This document shows positions 37,909-50,684 of a stretch of 64,000 nucleotides of DNA, piece after piece (position 1 is the stretch's first letter; each line of letters begins with the position of its first letter). The DNA is taken from NCBI GenBank assembly GCA_048013815.1, contig CM106586.1:22692001-22756000 (forward strand). The letters are read 5' to 3'. Under the pieces are notes generated by a model. That model saw only the letters and a list, made by a program, of their open reading frames with translations. It did no database searches and was not told the DNA's origin. A program made the position numbers and the translations under genes. The DNA comes from Setoptus koraiensis (lineage: Eukaryota > Arthropoda).

Positions 37909-39963
37909 AGGCGACTGGGGGATATTTGCATTGTGACTATTGCGACCATTGTGAGTATTGTGACTATTGTGAGTGGGGATATTCGTGTTGCGACGAGCAA
38001 ACATTTGAATATTTGTAGCGCAGATTGGCCGTTCGAGGGCGCCAAGTGAGTTGTAACGAGACCGCGCAGACCAGTTACGAGACAGGGCTCCGGTGGCTGA
38101 CAAAAGTCGCAAATTGCATCCAAATTGCTGCGTCTAACCAATGTCAGCCGGTGGCGAGGCCATTAACGCAATCATTGATTGAACGGGACGCCAATCGGCT
38201 GTGTCAGCCAGTGCACAATGCGGCCAATGCGCGATATCGCTGCAAACTGATTGCCGCCGCCAAGCGACCAAACGCAACACAAACAGATCTAATATGAATA
38301 TCTGGCACACATTCGTTACATTTCGCTACAATATATCTATTCGCTACAATATATCCATTCGCCGCACCGTGCCTCTCGTTGCGATACGCCGCTCCGTTGC
38401 GATGCGCCGCTCCGTTGCAACGGCGCCTTGCCGGTCGCCCTCACTTATGCGATGCAACTTATACGATATCACATAAGTGCTTGCGTTACGCGGCGTCGAG
38501 GTGCCGAGATTGATAGACAGTGTGAGAGCGATTCAATCGCAATGAGCCAATCGGAGTGAGCCAATCGAGCGAGATTCGGTCTGAATGAGCCAGAAATTGC
38601 GTGGCGAGTAATTGACGTCAATCAATCTTGCATTTGCCATATTTATTAGCAGTGTCGTTGTTGGCTGGCAAGCTAACTGCCACCAGAGCCTAGTGACGAG
38701 ACGCACAACTAGCGCTGGCTACATTTCGCAGCGGTGAAGGGCACAGTGGCGGCCATTACCATTAATCATCGAGGCTGTCGGCGTTGTCTAGGCAACGGTC
38801 GCTTATCTGCTGCCAGCGACACTGGCGACCAAAAAAGCAGCCAAACAAGCGGCCAAACAAGCGGCCAAACAAGCGGCAAAACTGGCAGCAAAACCGACAG
38901 AAATAACTGACAGAAATAACTGCAATGGGGCGAACAAGTTTGAACGATCGAGAACGAAATCGCTCGCCATCAATGATACATTTGCGGCGATTCGCGGTCG
39001 ATCGTTGGCGCGCAATCCCAATAGCGATCCCATTCATTGTTGGCTCACCTTGGTCGCCGGCCTAGTTCGGCCTCTCTCGGCCTCAGCGGTCTCGGCGGCC
39101 TCGGCGGCGGCCACCTACCGGCCGTTTTACGGTTGCATCGCAGTTGTACAACTGCAAAAGCGACTGTGTAAACGACGACAACGGCCCACATGAAACATTC
39201 AACATGAGCCACGACATGTTAATAAGTTGGCCGCCAGGTGATGCCGGTCGGCGGGTCGGCCGGTCGGCGGGTCGGTCGGCCGGTTGGGCTGGTGCCAACG
39301 TAATGATTGTCGCGCACGCCACTGACATTGTGGCGGGCACATATTGCAGCATAAGTGTCATTATTATTTGCTTGTATGTATTGCCTGAATATTGCGTGTA
39401 TTGGTGGTGCAAAAATAAATGCTTGATAGTGTATCGTCAACAGATAAACAGCAAATAACAGCAAAAGAGTCAAGTATCAGTAGTGACAGTTTTGGCGCAT
39501 TATTACGTCGGCGTCATTGCTGTTGGCGCCTTCACCTTGACAATCAATCACGCCGTGGTGTCGTTGCGTAAGTGTCGCATCGATACTCGATACCCCGAGC
39601 ACAGATTGGCTGGCACCTCTACTCTCCATAACACTGCTGCCTGAAGCAATGCTACTACTCTAAAACACTGCTGCGGCTCTCTATCTGAATAGCTGCTGCA
39701 ACTCTCTATCTGATCTGTGAATGGGTGCTGCAACTTTCTAGCGCTCTCATGGGCGCTCTCCATCAGTCGACGGTCCGACAGAATCGCAAATGCGGATCCA
39801 TTGTGCGCAAGAGGCAAGCGAAACGCGAAACGCGAAACGAGCGTCAAGTCGAGCCGAGGGGTCAACAGCAACCCCGATGAGCACAACCGATGATTGAATA
39901 TTGCCCACGAATCGCACGCAAAATATCGCCAGTCGCCGCTTCGAATCTCAATTCCAAATTCAG

Positions 39964-40070
39964 AATTCGAAATCCAAAACAAAATTCGAAATTCGAAATC
40001 CAAAACAAAATTCGAAATTCGAAATCCAAAACAAAATTCGAAATTCACAACAAAATTCGAAATTCGAAAT
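39964..40070. repeat. 26-bp minisatellite, about 3.5 copies
   Basis: Units contain AAATTCGAAATCC followed by AAAACAAAATTCG and overlap in TTCGAA palindromes. They create repetitive open frames on both strands (FEIQNKIRNSK-like), which are not genes. Confidence 0.92.
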
Positions 40071-41384
40071 GGGCCTCGAGTCGCTCGAGTCGAGTGAGCC
40101 CAACGAGTTGCAGCCGGCTGACGAGGTAAACCTGCCAGTGAGTGAGGCTTGCGAGACTCTCACGGCGAGACTCTCACGGTGCGACTGTCATTGTGGGAGG
40201 CGAGTGCACGGGCGCGAACTTGATCTACTTTCGCTTGGCCGCCTCTGGCCGGGCCGCCGGCCGGCCCGCTAGCTGGCAGCCGGCGCGCCAACAGCGACAC
40301 AGCGCCCAGCAACGACAACAGCGACAACAGCGACAATAGCAACAACAAGCGCGCTTGTCACATGTTTGTCAGCTCGGCGTCGCTCGCTCGACGGGCCTGA
40401 CACTGACATTTGGCCTAATTTGTGTCGTGCGTGTGTGTGTGTGTGTGTGCGAGCTGCTAACAGCTCGAGTGCGTGAACAGCGCAGCCACGATAATGGCTG
40501 GCAATAATGCGGCCCACAATGACATGACGACGCCATGTAGTTGTGCGAGCATTGAAAAATGAACATTCAAATGACATTGCGCTGTCGCTGTTGTGGCGAC
40601 AACGACAGCAGCAACGACAACGACAGCGGCAACGACAACGACAACAGCGACAGCCGACGCTGTTGTGCCACATATTGTGTTGGGACAGCGGCTCACAACA
40701 ACTCGCAACAACAACTCGCAACAACGACACACATAAGACGCTCATAAGACGCTCATAGGACGCGCATAAGACGCACATCGACGCCGAAGGTCTCGGCGCT
40801 CGCTCGGCGACCATTAGCGACAGTCGGCGTAATATTTTGTTTTTTATTTCATTCCGATCTGCATACTCACTGTTGCACTGTTAATTCGTGTACACAATAT
40901 TATCATATATTACATTATATTATCCATCTATAACGCACAATATAACGTATGGCAACTTTACACTTGCTGGCGCTGTCATTCGAGGCTGCACTGATACGCC
41001 ACTAATTGACAGAATCAACTCAGCTCAGTTTGAGCAAGCGACGTATGCCGAGCGTCGTCTGCAAATCGGCCGCCTAGTCGCCCCCGCAAAATCCATCTAT
41101 TTAAGTCTATTTATGTCTATGTCGTCAGCCGATACTCGCAGCTTGGCGCTGCTGTCGAGCCTCGCCAGCTCTCATTGCATCGCTGGAATCGTATCGCTGG
41201 AACTGTATCGCTGCATACAATGAGAGCAGATACAATATTTACAATATTTGCACTATTTGCGCTAGTTAAACTTGTACAATATGCCATTCACGCAAACGAT
41301 ATTCGCGCCCTGTAACGAGCCATGCGATCACATATACACTCACAACAGATAATACGCAATACAAGGCCGCGCGCATTATTATCC

Positions 41385-41444
41385 CATGGTGCCCGTTATC
41401 ATGGTGCCCGTTATCATGGTGCCCGTTATCATGGTGCCCGTTAT
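41385..41444. repeat. 15-bp minisatellite, 4 exact copies
   Basis: CATGGTGCCCGTTAT occurs four times with no changes, which points to recent expansion. Confidence 0.95.
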
Positions 41445-42075
41445 GCACGCAACTCGGCGTGTCATTGTCGATGGGGCTCCTCGTTGCGCGCAACAGTGTC
41501 GCACCAATCTCGTCGGGCAGCCCAACAAGTTACAAGCTGCAAGCTACAAGCGAGTCGAGTTATTGTTTGTCCGTCGATCTCGTTTATTTGATTGTTTGCT
41601 CGTTTGTTTATTTGTCAGTTTGTTTGTTTGTCAGTTTGTTTGTTTGTTTGTTTGCCCGCTTGTTTGTTGGCTGGTGGCTGGCAAATTGACCCGGCGGCTG
41701 CTCGACGACAAGTGCAATCGAGGCCAAATTGTCACCAAATTTCGTTGGTGCCAAAGTGTGTCAGCGCGTGCGACAATGTGCCACGCGTTGCAACTGACAC
41801 ATTGTCAAATTGTGACGCATTGTCAAATTGTGACGCCCTGTCCGCTGCACGTGCGCACCCTGGTGGCCAGACCGCACAGGTTGGCCGAGTGGTCGCTGGC
41901 AAGTCGCTCGGCCAACTGACAGCCATTCACACTGTCAGTTGGCCGGCAGTCAGCTGGTCGCATGCCAGCTGATTTGGCTGACAAGCGACAGCTTTGTGAG
42001 CTAAATGTCGGCTTGATGATACCCGTCGGTGCATGGTTGCTGGTGGTGCACAGTTGTGGTGCATGGTGGTGGTGC

Positions 42076-42127
42076 ATGCTTGTGATATAAGCTTGTGATA
42101 TATGCTTGTGATATATGCTTGCGATAT
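42076..42127. repeat. 13-bp minisatellite, 4 copies
   Basis: ATGCTTGTGATAT is repeated four times with single-base changes. It is preceded by a looser GGTGCATGGTGGT repeat. Confidence 0.9.
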
Positions 42128-43449
42128 ATGGTTGTGGTGCGAGATGCGGCCAACAATGGCGCGCTGCGGTGTGGCTGCCAATCAATGTCGCGCACTGTCC
42201 GCCAGGTGAGCGCATCAATTGAAACAAGTGCCATGAGACGCCCGCGTGATTGCGCACTGCCGACAAGACGCACTACTTGTGAGTCACAAGACGACGCCCC
42301 GCAACTTGAGAGCCTCGCGATTTGTGAGCCGCAACTTGCGAGCTTCGCGAGATTTGTGGGCCACAAGACGCAATAGGCAAGACGCATTACGCAATAGGCA
42401 ATAGGCAGTACGCAAGCGGCATGTTGCGTCATTACGCTTGATTGGGCACGCCAATCAACAGTACGGGCTGACGCGCACAACAGGTAACAGGTGTGAGTAG
42501 ATGAGCGAATGAGCTTACAAGTTGTTGCATGTGTTGCGACAACATGTTGTCGGCACCACTGGCGCATTGTGGAAGCGTTACTCTGCTCTGGCCATTGTGC
42601 AACCAGCGAGCCCAGGTGAGTTGTTGTTACATAATATGTTGTTACATAATATGTTGTTGTTACACATGTGATGGTGTGTGGTTGTTGACTGGCTGTGGTG
42701 CCAATAGGCGAGTGCGCCGACGACAGTCTAGCGACCACAGCGACCACAGCGACAGGTGACGCCAGCAGCGCAGCACCGACGCAACAAGTGCCAAGTTGGC
42801 GCCATTGTGGCCGGCTCACATAATCCCTCTCTCTCTCTCTCTCTCTCTGTCCCGCCGCAACCAAAACAACGACAGCAGCAACCAAAACAACAACGGCGGC
42901 AACCGCAACAACAACAGCGGCAACAACATCGGCAACAACAGCAACAACCGCGCCAGCGACAACGTCGAGACCAGGACGACGACAGCCGCAGCCGAAGCCA
43001 AGAGTGTAGCGGTGCCGACACGACAGCCGCTGGCTAGACGATGACGCGGCTGAGGCTCAACGGGCGCAAGTTGATCGCCTGAGTCACTGTTGGCGGATGC
43101 ACAACTTGCCAGCCGTTGCCGTCGCTGTTGTTGTTGTTGTCGTTGTTGTTGCTGTTGTTGCTGTTGTTGTTGCCGTTGATGTTGTGGTTGCCGTCGCTGT
43201 TGTCGCTGTTGTCGCTGTGGTTGCCGCTGATGCGGATGCTGTCGCTGTTGCTGTGGTCGCGCATTTGCATAACGTTACATAACGCCATGCGAGGCTGCAT
43301 GACATGGTTGTACATGCGTGCCAGGCGCAGCTACAACAAACTTGCCGCTGTGATGCGATTAGCTGATGAGCCAGACGAGACGAGCGACGAGCGGCCCCAA
43401 TGTCGGCCCATTGTTGTCGGCGAGCACAGCGTGAGACTGACTGTGGTGC

Positions 43450-43494
43450 GAGCCCACAATTTGAGAGCCCACAACTTGAGAGCCCACAACTTGC
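43450..43494. repeat. 15-bp minisatellite, 3 copies
   Basis: GAGCCCACAACTTGA is repeated three times, one base differing in the first and in the last copy. Confidence 0.9.
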
Positions 43495-44789
43495 CAGCCG
43501 CAACACAGTCAGTCTAAACATAAATACAGTCATGCTTGCCAATGTTTATTTACATTTGCAAAAACAATTATATTAAAACAAAAACAATTATATTAAAACG
43601 AAAACAATTATTACATAACACAGCAATCGAAATATATCTTGCGCAGTATTATAGGCAGTATGTATTCGCATGAGTATATTACTTGTGTGATGTATTATGT
43701 AATATTGGCACCACACACACACATATGCGAGAGTCGCTCATTGTGAGTCATTATCATGAGTTACGTCATAAGTCGCGCTGATCGCTGGCGGCAACGGCCG
43801 CTCGTGCTGGCCGGCCGGCCGGCTCACTGGCAATCATGCCAATTGCATGCACTGTTGACAATGAAGCGCACAACAAGCATAAAAGGATAATATAAAGATT
43901 AAGACAGACAGAGAGAGATACACAAAGATAATTGACACGACGCGCTTCGGCAACATTGGGCAACAATTCCACTTCCACTTGCATGGCTACAAGCTGGCAA
44001 CTGGCGCTTAATGAGCCCAATCACAGCGGACAGTCCGACAATGACATGCAAGCCGCCAACTGTAGCTAATGGCGCCTCGCTTGCATTTGTTTACAAGTCG
44101 CTGATACTGCACAATACCCATGTTACGTATTACGTAATACAGTATTATATTATATTATACGCTACTGATTGCAAAGGTTAAAAATAGAGGCAGCTCATTA
44201 TGCATGTGAGTTGCGTAATGATTGATTGGCCAGCATCTCAATTTGCGAGCTCGACAACGGACACTTGTTTCCACTCGATCAGCTGATGGGCAGCCCATTG
44301 GACAGGCCGCATGTCATGCAGCTTGTTATGCAATGAGCCACCGAGCTCGAGCTAATCTCACAAGCTTGTCAGCCTGAGATTGTCAGGTAATCTCAAATAA
44401 TCTCAAATTAGTGCATGTAATTAGTGTGACTTGTGTAACAGCAACGAGCGACGCTGCCAAGTGCCGCTCGTTGCTGCACTGTTCAACAACAGTGACTGTC
44501 GTCGTCGCTACCCTCGCTACTGACGCTGTTGCGTCGTTGTTGTGTCGCCGCCGTGTCGCTGTTGTGTCGCTGTTATGTCACTGTGTCAGTGGCTGGCCAG
44601 TGGCTCAGTGACATAACAGAGCCACTGGCGTGCTCACAAGTCCCGAGTCAGCACCGACAAAAGTTGTGCGCTGTCCAAAAGTGCCACCAGCGTTTGTCGC
44701 CGACGGCCGCGGTGACTAGGGTGGCGCTCGTAATCACTCTAATTATTGGACTCTAATAACACTCGGCTTGCCAGACGGGCCGTGGCAAG

Positions 44790-44813
44790 CTGGCCGGCCG
44801 GCCGGCCGGCCAG
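44790..44813. repeat. 24-bp perfect GGCC palindrome
   Basis: CT, then GGCC five times, then AG: self-complementary over its full length. A shorter relative is at about 43809-43822. Confidence 0.92.
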
Positions 44814-47716
44814 TTACCTGTGCTGCGCGACAATCGCCGCTGAGTGGCGCATGATTGTGGCTGTTGTTCTTTTTTCGGCTAACAGCGGCAGCAGTAGCGA
44901 ACCATTAGTCCCATTAGCCGGCCCATTTGGCTCGTCTGCCAGCCAGACGCTGCAAGCGACACAACAGCCGCAGCAGCAGCAGCAGCAGCAACAACAACAG
45001 CAACAACAACGACAGCAACAACATTGCAGTGGTTGTTGCTGCGCCGTCATCATCGCCATTGATATTATTATTGGCACTGTTGCGCAACAGCAACAGCAGC
45101 GGCGCGGCGATAGGCGAACGTCGTGTCAATGCGTCATGTGCTGCCTTGCAGCAGCCACCGACAATTACATAATTACATAATGAGAACAATATTTGTCCAT
45201 TTAAATTATGCACCTTGCGTCGACTGTTGCGCAACTTGGCAACTCTGCTACACTCTGCCGCTGTCTAGGCATACTAGGTATCCAACTACAATAGTACTAT
45301 AATATTATATAATATTTGTAGTGGTCGTGCAGGCAGTCTAGTTTTGTGCCCTTTGTTTGCCAACTGTTGTGCATCATTGTTGCATCATTTTTTACCTGGC
45401 CGCCTTGCACTTGTTACCCTTTCGTAGGCCTGAGCGGCCGGTGTGAGCCCACAGCAGCAGCAACAACGACAACGGCAACAACAGCAGCAACAACAGCAAC
45501 AACAACAACGGCCACAGCAACCTGTTCTCTGCTGATCTCGCTCGCTGGGGGTATCGCTGGCGATAGGAATTAGGCATTGAGATGATCTCTGCTGTTGGCG
45601 ATCGTTGCAACAACGACAGCAGCTCCTGCTGCCAAATGCCGTGGTCGTGCCGGCGAACAACAGACTCCGTCGGACAAACTCTGCCGAACAGAATCCGCCG
45701 AACAGACTCCCTTCGACGGACAGAATGGGAATTGCATTGTATCGCCTGGCCGTGAGTCACCTGGTTGGTCTCGGTTGGCCGATCGCCTGCACCTATGGCG
45801 CAAACTTAGAGTTGGGCCAAACTCACGCTCCGTTTCGCATTTGTATTTCATTCCAGCGAAACCTCGTTTGCTCGCCAGACTCCGCCGGGCCGCAGACTCC
45901 GCGCTGCGGACCGTGCAGGGCAGGCGAGTGTCGCCAACTTATTCTTTTGAAACTCTTGAAACTTTTTAAACTGTGAGCCCCTTTCGAGCGCGGCCCGCAT
46001 GCTTTTTCTATGCGCTCCGCTGGCGCCACACGATCATAATAAGTCAGAATAATATAATAATTGCATAATGAATTGTCTCACTCTAATACCTGAGCGTCGC
46101 TGGCAGCACACAATTCGCTAATGGTTTGTTTGTTCGTCTGGCTCGCTTCTTTCCGTGTTGACATTGCCTGTTTGAGTTGTGAGTTACCTGAGCCAGCGCC
46201 GGTCACCTGTGCCGTGAGTCACTCAGTGAGTGAGTAACTCAGTGGAATGATGCCAATTGTGACCATTAGGCGACATAATGCCCACGATGCCCATAAAGCA
46301 CCGGCCAGTGACCATTTGTGTGGCGCTTCACTGATCACCACCATCACTGATATTGCTGTCGTCGTTGTCGTTGCTGTTGCCATTGGTGTTGCTGTTGTCG
46401 CTGCCATTGCTATTAGAATTGGTATTATTATCAGCTTGCTTGGCTGTTGCGCTGGCGCTGGCGCAATGGCAACCCCATTGCCAGTCGAGTCACGCAGCCC
46501 ACAAGCAAGCGATTGCATGATGAAATGAATTTCGCGAATCGCCATTGTTCGTTGGCTCGCCTAGCGACAAAAAATCGGCAAAATATCGGCGACAGTTTGC
46601 AATTTCGATCGCTCCTCGATCCGCTGTGTGCCGCTCGAGGATGCGCCGGCCTAACCAGACTCGCCTGACTGGCCTGCTTTTTGCACTAAATGCTGGCCGC
46701 CGGCCTGCTGTCGCTGTTGTCGCGGTTGCTGCTGTTGTTGCCGTTGTCGTTGTTGCTGTTGTTGTCGCGGTTGCTGTTGTTGTCGCTGTCGTTGCTGCGG
46801 CTGTTGCTGGCACACCGACAACGACAACGACGACGCCGACAACAAGTGCTGGCTCGAGCGATTCGCACAAATACAAAAATGTGTCGCTGTGGCCGACAGT
46901 GACAGATCAGCCTATCCGAGACAGACAGAGATGCTCCGTTGAGCTGTGGTGGCGCCATTGTTGTGGTCATTGTTCTAGCGCGCTGGCTGTCAATAGTCGC
47001 CTGTCAATGCGCTTGCTGTGCCAACAACGACAACAACAACACCATCAGCAACAACAACAACAACCACAACATCAGCAACAACAACAACAACAACAACAAC
47101 CACAACATCAGCAACAGCAACTACAACAACGGCGCCGGCTATTGGCCACAGTGATATATTCAAGATACATATTCAAGAGTCAGCTCAATTGGGCCGCTTG
47201 CGAGTTCACTCGCCGCTGACAGTTTGTGGCTCGCCAGCGAGCGCAGTTTGTGTCGTGGGAGGCGGCGGCTCATTTTCATCGAATGGCTGCCACTCGCGAG
47301 CTGTTGCTGCCACTCACAACCTGTGAGTCGCAAGCCGTTGTCGGGCCGACGAGAATGGCTCTGGCGAGCGTAGAGAATCGCACTTGTTCCCTCGACTGGC
47401 TTCGAAACTTTTTTAAAACCTCGTCTTCTTCTTCGAAGCGGCAGCCGCAACAACAACGACAGCGACAACAGCAACAAAAACGGCAACAACGACAACAACA
47501 GCAACAACAGCAACAACAACAACAACAACGGCGACAACAGTCTCTCGGTGGACGACGAGCGACAACAGTGTCGCTTGTCGTGACATGTCGCTCGCTGCCA
47601 CTCATGACAGCGGCCAGACCAACAGCGGCGTATAATGGCGCCATTACTGCGCAACAGCCAGTGTTTAGCCAATCATATAATTGACTTTTGACAGCCAGCC
47701 GAGTCGCACTGCATAC

Positions 47717-47772
47717 AGACTCTGTATTACAGACTCTGTATTACAGACTCTGTATTGCAGACTCTGTATTGC
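47717..47772. repeat. 14-bp minisatellite, 4 copies
   Basis: AGACTCTGTATTAC occurs twice exactly and AGACTCTGTATTGC twice exactly, suggesting stepwise duplication after a point change. Confidence 0.95.
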
Positions 47773-49103
47773 AGAGTGGCCATTAGAGACCCGCTGTAAT
47801 ACAGAAACTGTGCGGACAGCCAGAGATATTCCCATGGCGGAGGCCCCTCACGGTATCGTTTGGCTACTTGTTGTTGCCGGTTGCGTAATGTGTGTGCAGG
47901 GCAATTGTTGTGGCGAGCTCGCAACAAGCTTGTCGCGGCGTGATTGTTGGTTTGGGCGCCAATTTCAAATTTTCGAATTTTTCGTTGCGAACGTAGCGTT
48001 CGCAAAAAAGGCCTCGCCAGCCTCGGCGCAGTGTGTGGGAAGCTGGCGTTGCCGAGCTCGTCAACAAGAGCTGCCATAGTAATGCTGCGATAGTGATGCC
48101 GCTGTTGTCGTCGAGACGATTATCTCCTCGGCGCGGAATGGATGCTCGCAGTCCTCGGCGCGGATCCGCAGACTGACTGGCCAAGACTGTGAGAACTGCT
48201 GCATCTTGACTCAAGATTCTTGAGAGATCTAGTGCAGAGATGTTGCCGCTGTGGGGCGGGGTCTTGCCGCCATTGCGCTCCGACGATTGCAGTGAGTCAG
48301 CTGACAATTGTGAGCGAGTGGCACGCAATAAGGAGATCATGCTCACTCACAATGTTGCGAGGTTGCGTGTCTTGAGAGTTGCGCGTCGTCGTTGTTGCCG
48401 CCGCCGCCGGCCAGTCTGTGCGCCCCGAGAGCGCCGTTGTGCAGTTGATTGTGCAACCCGTTGCACAACGGCCGCGCTTGTGCCTTGTTGCAGCGAGTCT
48501 TGTGAGCTGTGCTGCTGCAGTGACCGTGGCCAACTGGGTGGAGCTCGCACTGCCCACAGGCGCGCAAGCGAGCCAGCGAGCATGCTCCGTGCGGCCGCAC
48601 AGCGGGCTACACAATCGGCGATCCAACGCACACACACACACACACACACACAATAGCAGCAACAACCGCCATCGATCACTCATTCGACGACTGGCGACCG
48701 AGCGACACCAGACAATGTTATCATCACCACAGCATCATTATTATCTATTATTATCCATTATTATCATCCATTACAATTGATTATTATTCATTGACCAGAC
48801 AGCTACACGGCGCCCACTGTGAAGCTCGTTCATTAGATAGTCTTCGGCGTAGTCACAGTTAGATTATTGCGTAACAATAATCGTCGTCGCCCTTGGCGTG
48901 ACAAGCAAACAAATCATTTCATCAGCGTCTCAATTAGCGTTGACATAGCCCAGCAGTCAGCACACACACACACAGTGAATTGATAGTGAACACATATTAT
49001 TCATTCAATAATACTAATATCAATATCGACAACAGTTATTCGACAATTATTCGACAATTATTCGACAATTATTCGACTATTATTCGACAATTAACCAGGC
49101 AAA

Positions 49104-50684
49104 ATGACGGCCAGCAGCGAGAAAAAGATCATCAACAACGGCCCATTGGCCATCAGCACAGAGGCAAGCCCAGAGAAGACGGACAAGATCATATTGGCGC
49201 TTAGTCCGCAGAGATGTGATAAAGCCACAGATGAGCTTATAACAAACAAATTCAATCTATTGGCCAAGAAGACACTAGACGAGTTTCGCAATCCGCCACT
49301 AGTTATTTTTCAAACCATCGACGACATCCTACTGGAGCCATCCTCTTTTATTGACCACGGATACGGGGTGGCCTCCATTGTGCCAGGACACAAGGACTAC
49401 AGGAAAGATGCTAGACTCAACAGCCCCGTTAACGGTCACCAGGACAAACAGCATCTCCAGGAACAACAACAACTGCTACTGCAACAACAACAACAACAAT
49501 TGCAGCAGCAAAAATTGCAACAACAACAACGACAACTGCAACAACAGCAGCAACAGCAACAACTACAACAACAGAAACTACAACAACAGCAGCAACAACT
49601 GCAGCAACAGAAAATACAACTAGAACAACAGCAGAAATTACAACTGGAGCAACAGCAAAAATTACAACTGGAGCAACAGCAGAAATTACAACTGGAGCAA
49701 CAGCAGAAATTGCAACAAGAGCAAAGATATCAGCATCAACAACTTCAACAAAAGCTACAACAGCAACAAACACCACCATTGAAGCAACAACCACAGCAAC
49801 AACCGCAAAGCCAACAACCACAACAGCAACAACCACAACAGCAACTACAAACACAACAACAACAACAGCAATCACTGTATCAACAACAACCACCACAACA
49901 ACAACCGCAGCAACCACAACAACAACAGCATCAGGAACAAAAATATCTACAAAATTCTCTCTATCAAGAGCAACAAAAACAACAGCAAGAGATACAACAA
50001 GAGCTACAGCAACCTCAGCAACAGAGACCCAAATCGCCCTATCACTATGTGCAACATAGTACCAAAAATTGTACCAAAAACCCTTCGAGTAAAAGCACAT
50101 CTTTGCCACCTATCAAGGAATCGCCACCAAACAACAAAGTCTCGAATTTCAAGTACAGCGACGAGGAGTCAACCACAGAATCTAGCGATGATAGCCACTC
50201 TATCCAGTATCGTAAATTCAAACTGATGAGACATCAAAATGGTCACGCTCGCCAGAGAGGAGTGCAACGATCGTCAACTGTTGCAGCTTTTGCTTATAAC
50301 AATAACCTGTCCAAAACTGACCACAACAATCATAACGGAGGAGGCAATGGTTATGAGTATTGGCCACCAAGTGAGGAAAGCAATTTATATAAACTCCATA
50401 ATAATTCATCTGCCAACAATTTGCGCCTTAGTGATGATGAAATTATTATTATACCAAGTCAGACGCCTGCAATTAACTCAGATGGGGCCGATGAGGAAGT
50501 TGAGCGATTTAGTATAAGCAAAACAAAGAGCTTCTGGGAGCGCTTATCCGCAAAAAATAATAGCAATAATAAGAGAAACAAAAGTGATAATAATACCACC
50601 TCCTACAATCGTTGTCATGATAGTCAGCAACAATCACAACAACAAATTCTTGATAGAAACCATCGCTTTAGACAAACACGTTAG
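49104..50684 (+). CDS. Gln-rich protein, single exon, 526 residues
   Basis: A complete frame from ATG (context GGCAAAATGA) to TAG, with no splice site needed. Residues 1-110 are ordinary sequence with alternating helix-like segments (TDELITNKFNLLAKKTL, PPLVIFQTIDDILLEPSSF) and are the best search probe. Residues about 112-315 are Gln-rich; part of this is an octapeptide repeat LQLEQQQK. The tail (about 316-526) is Ser/Asn/Asp-rich with short conserved-looking pieces (FKYSDEESTTESSDDS, QYRKFKLMRHQNGH, SDDEIIIIPSQTP, SKTKSFWERLSA). No signal peptide or membrane segment is seen. I do not recognise the family. AT-rich third positions in the tail contrast with the GC-rich low-complexity genes to the left. 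Confidence 0.75.
   Translation: MTASSEKKIINNGPLAISTEASPEKTDKIILALSPQRCDKATDELITNKFNLLAKKTLDEFRNPPLVIFQTIDDILLEPSSFIDHGYGVASIVPGHKDYRKDARLNSPVNGHQDKQHLQEQQQLLLQQQQQQLQQQKLQQQQRQLQQQQQQQQLQQQKLQQQQQQLQQQKIQLEQQQKLQLEQQQKLQLEQQQKLQLEQQQKLQQEQRYQHQQLQQKLQQQQTPPLKQQPQQQPQSQQPQQQQPQQQLQTQQQQQQSLYQQQPPQQQPQQPQQQQHQEQKYLQNSLYQEQQKQQQEIQQELQQPQQQRPKSPYHYVQHSTKNCTKNPSSKSTSLPPIKESPPNNKVSNFKYSDEESTTESSDDSHSIQYRKFKLMRHQNGHARQRGVQRSSTVAAFAYNNNLSKTDHNNHNGGGNGYEYWPPSEESNLYKLHNNSSANNLRLSDDEIIIIPSQTPAINSDGADEEVERFSISKTKSFWERLSAKNNSNNKRNKSDNNTTSYNRCHDSQQQSQQQILDRNHRFRQTR
49610..49726 (+). repeat. 24-bp coding minisatellite (octapeptide LQLEQQQK)
   Basis: About four to five copies of a 24-bp unit encode LQLEQQQK; the middle copies are nearly identical at DNA level, showing recent in-frame duplication. 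Regularly placed Leu and Glu in the Gln tract could favour a helix. Confidence 0.85.

Larger units (their letters stand above)
29195..49103. other. About 20 kb without a convincing gene, upstream of POU4
   Basis: All open frames here are short, GC-driven or made of repeat translations; none showed family similarity or a conserved splice structure. The DNA is GC- and CpG-rich and full of 9-26 bp minisatellites, CAA/CAG or TTG/CTG tracts, GT runs, and TTRCGYAA/TTAYRTAA palindromes. Because POU4 reads away from it, this is the natural place for POU4 enhancers; that is inference. Non-coding RNA genes cannot be excluded. Confidence 0.55.

Noticed and set aside
29195..49103. Search for transposon proteins (reverse transcriptase, transposase) and tRNA genes
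   Set aside because: No frame had recognisable catalytic motifs and no cloverleaf with a GGTTCRANNCC arm was spotted by eye; a profile search could still find degraded copies.
49429..50109. Minus-strand Val/Ala-rich frame of 226 codons
   Set aside because: It is the shadow of CAA/CAG repeats of the Gln-rich gene on the plus strand.
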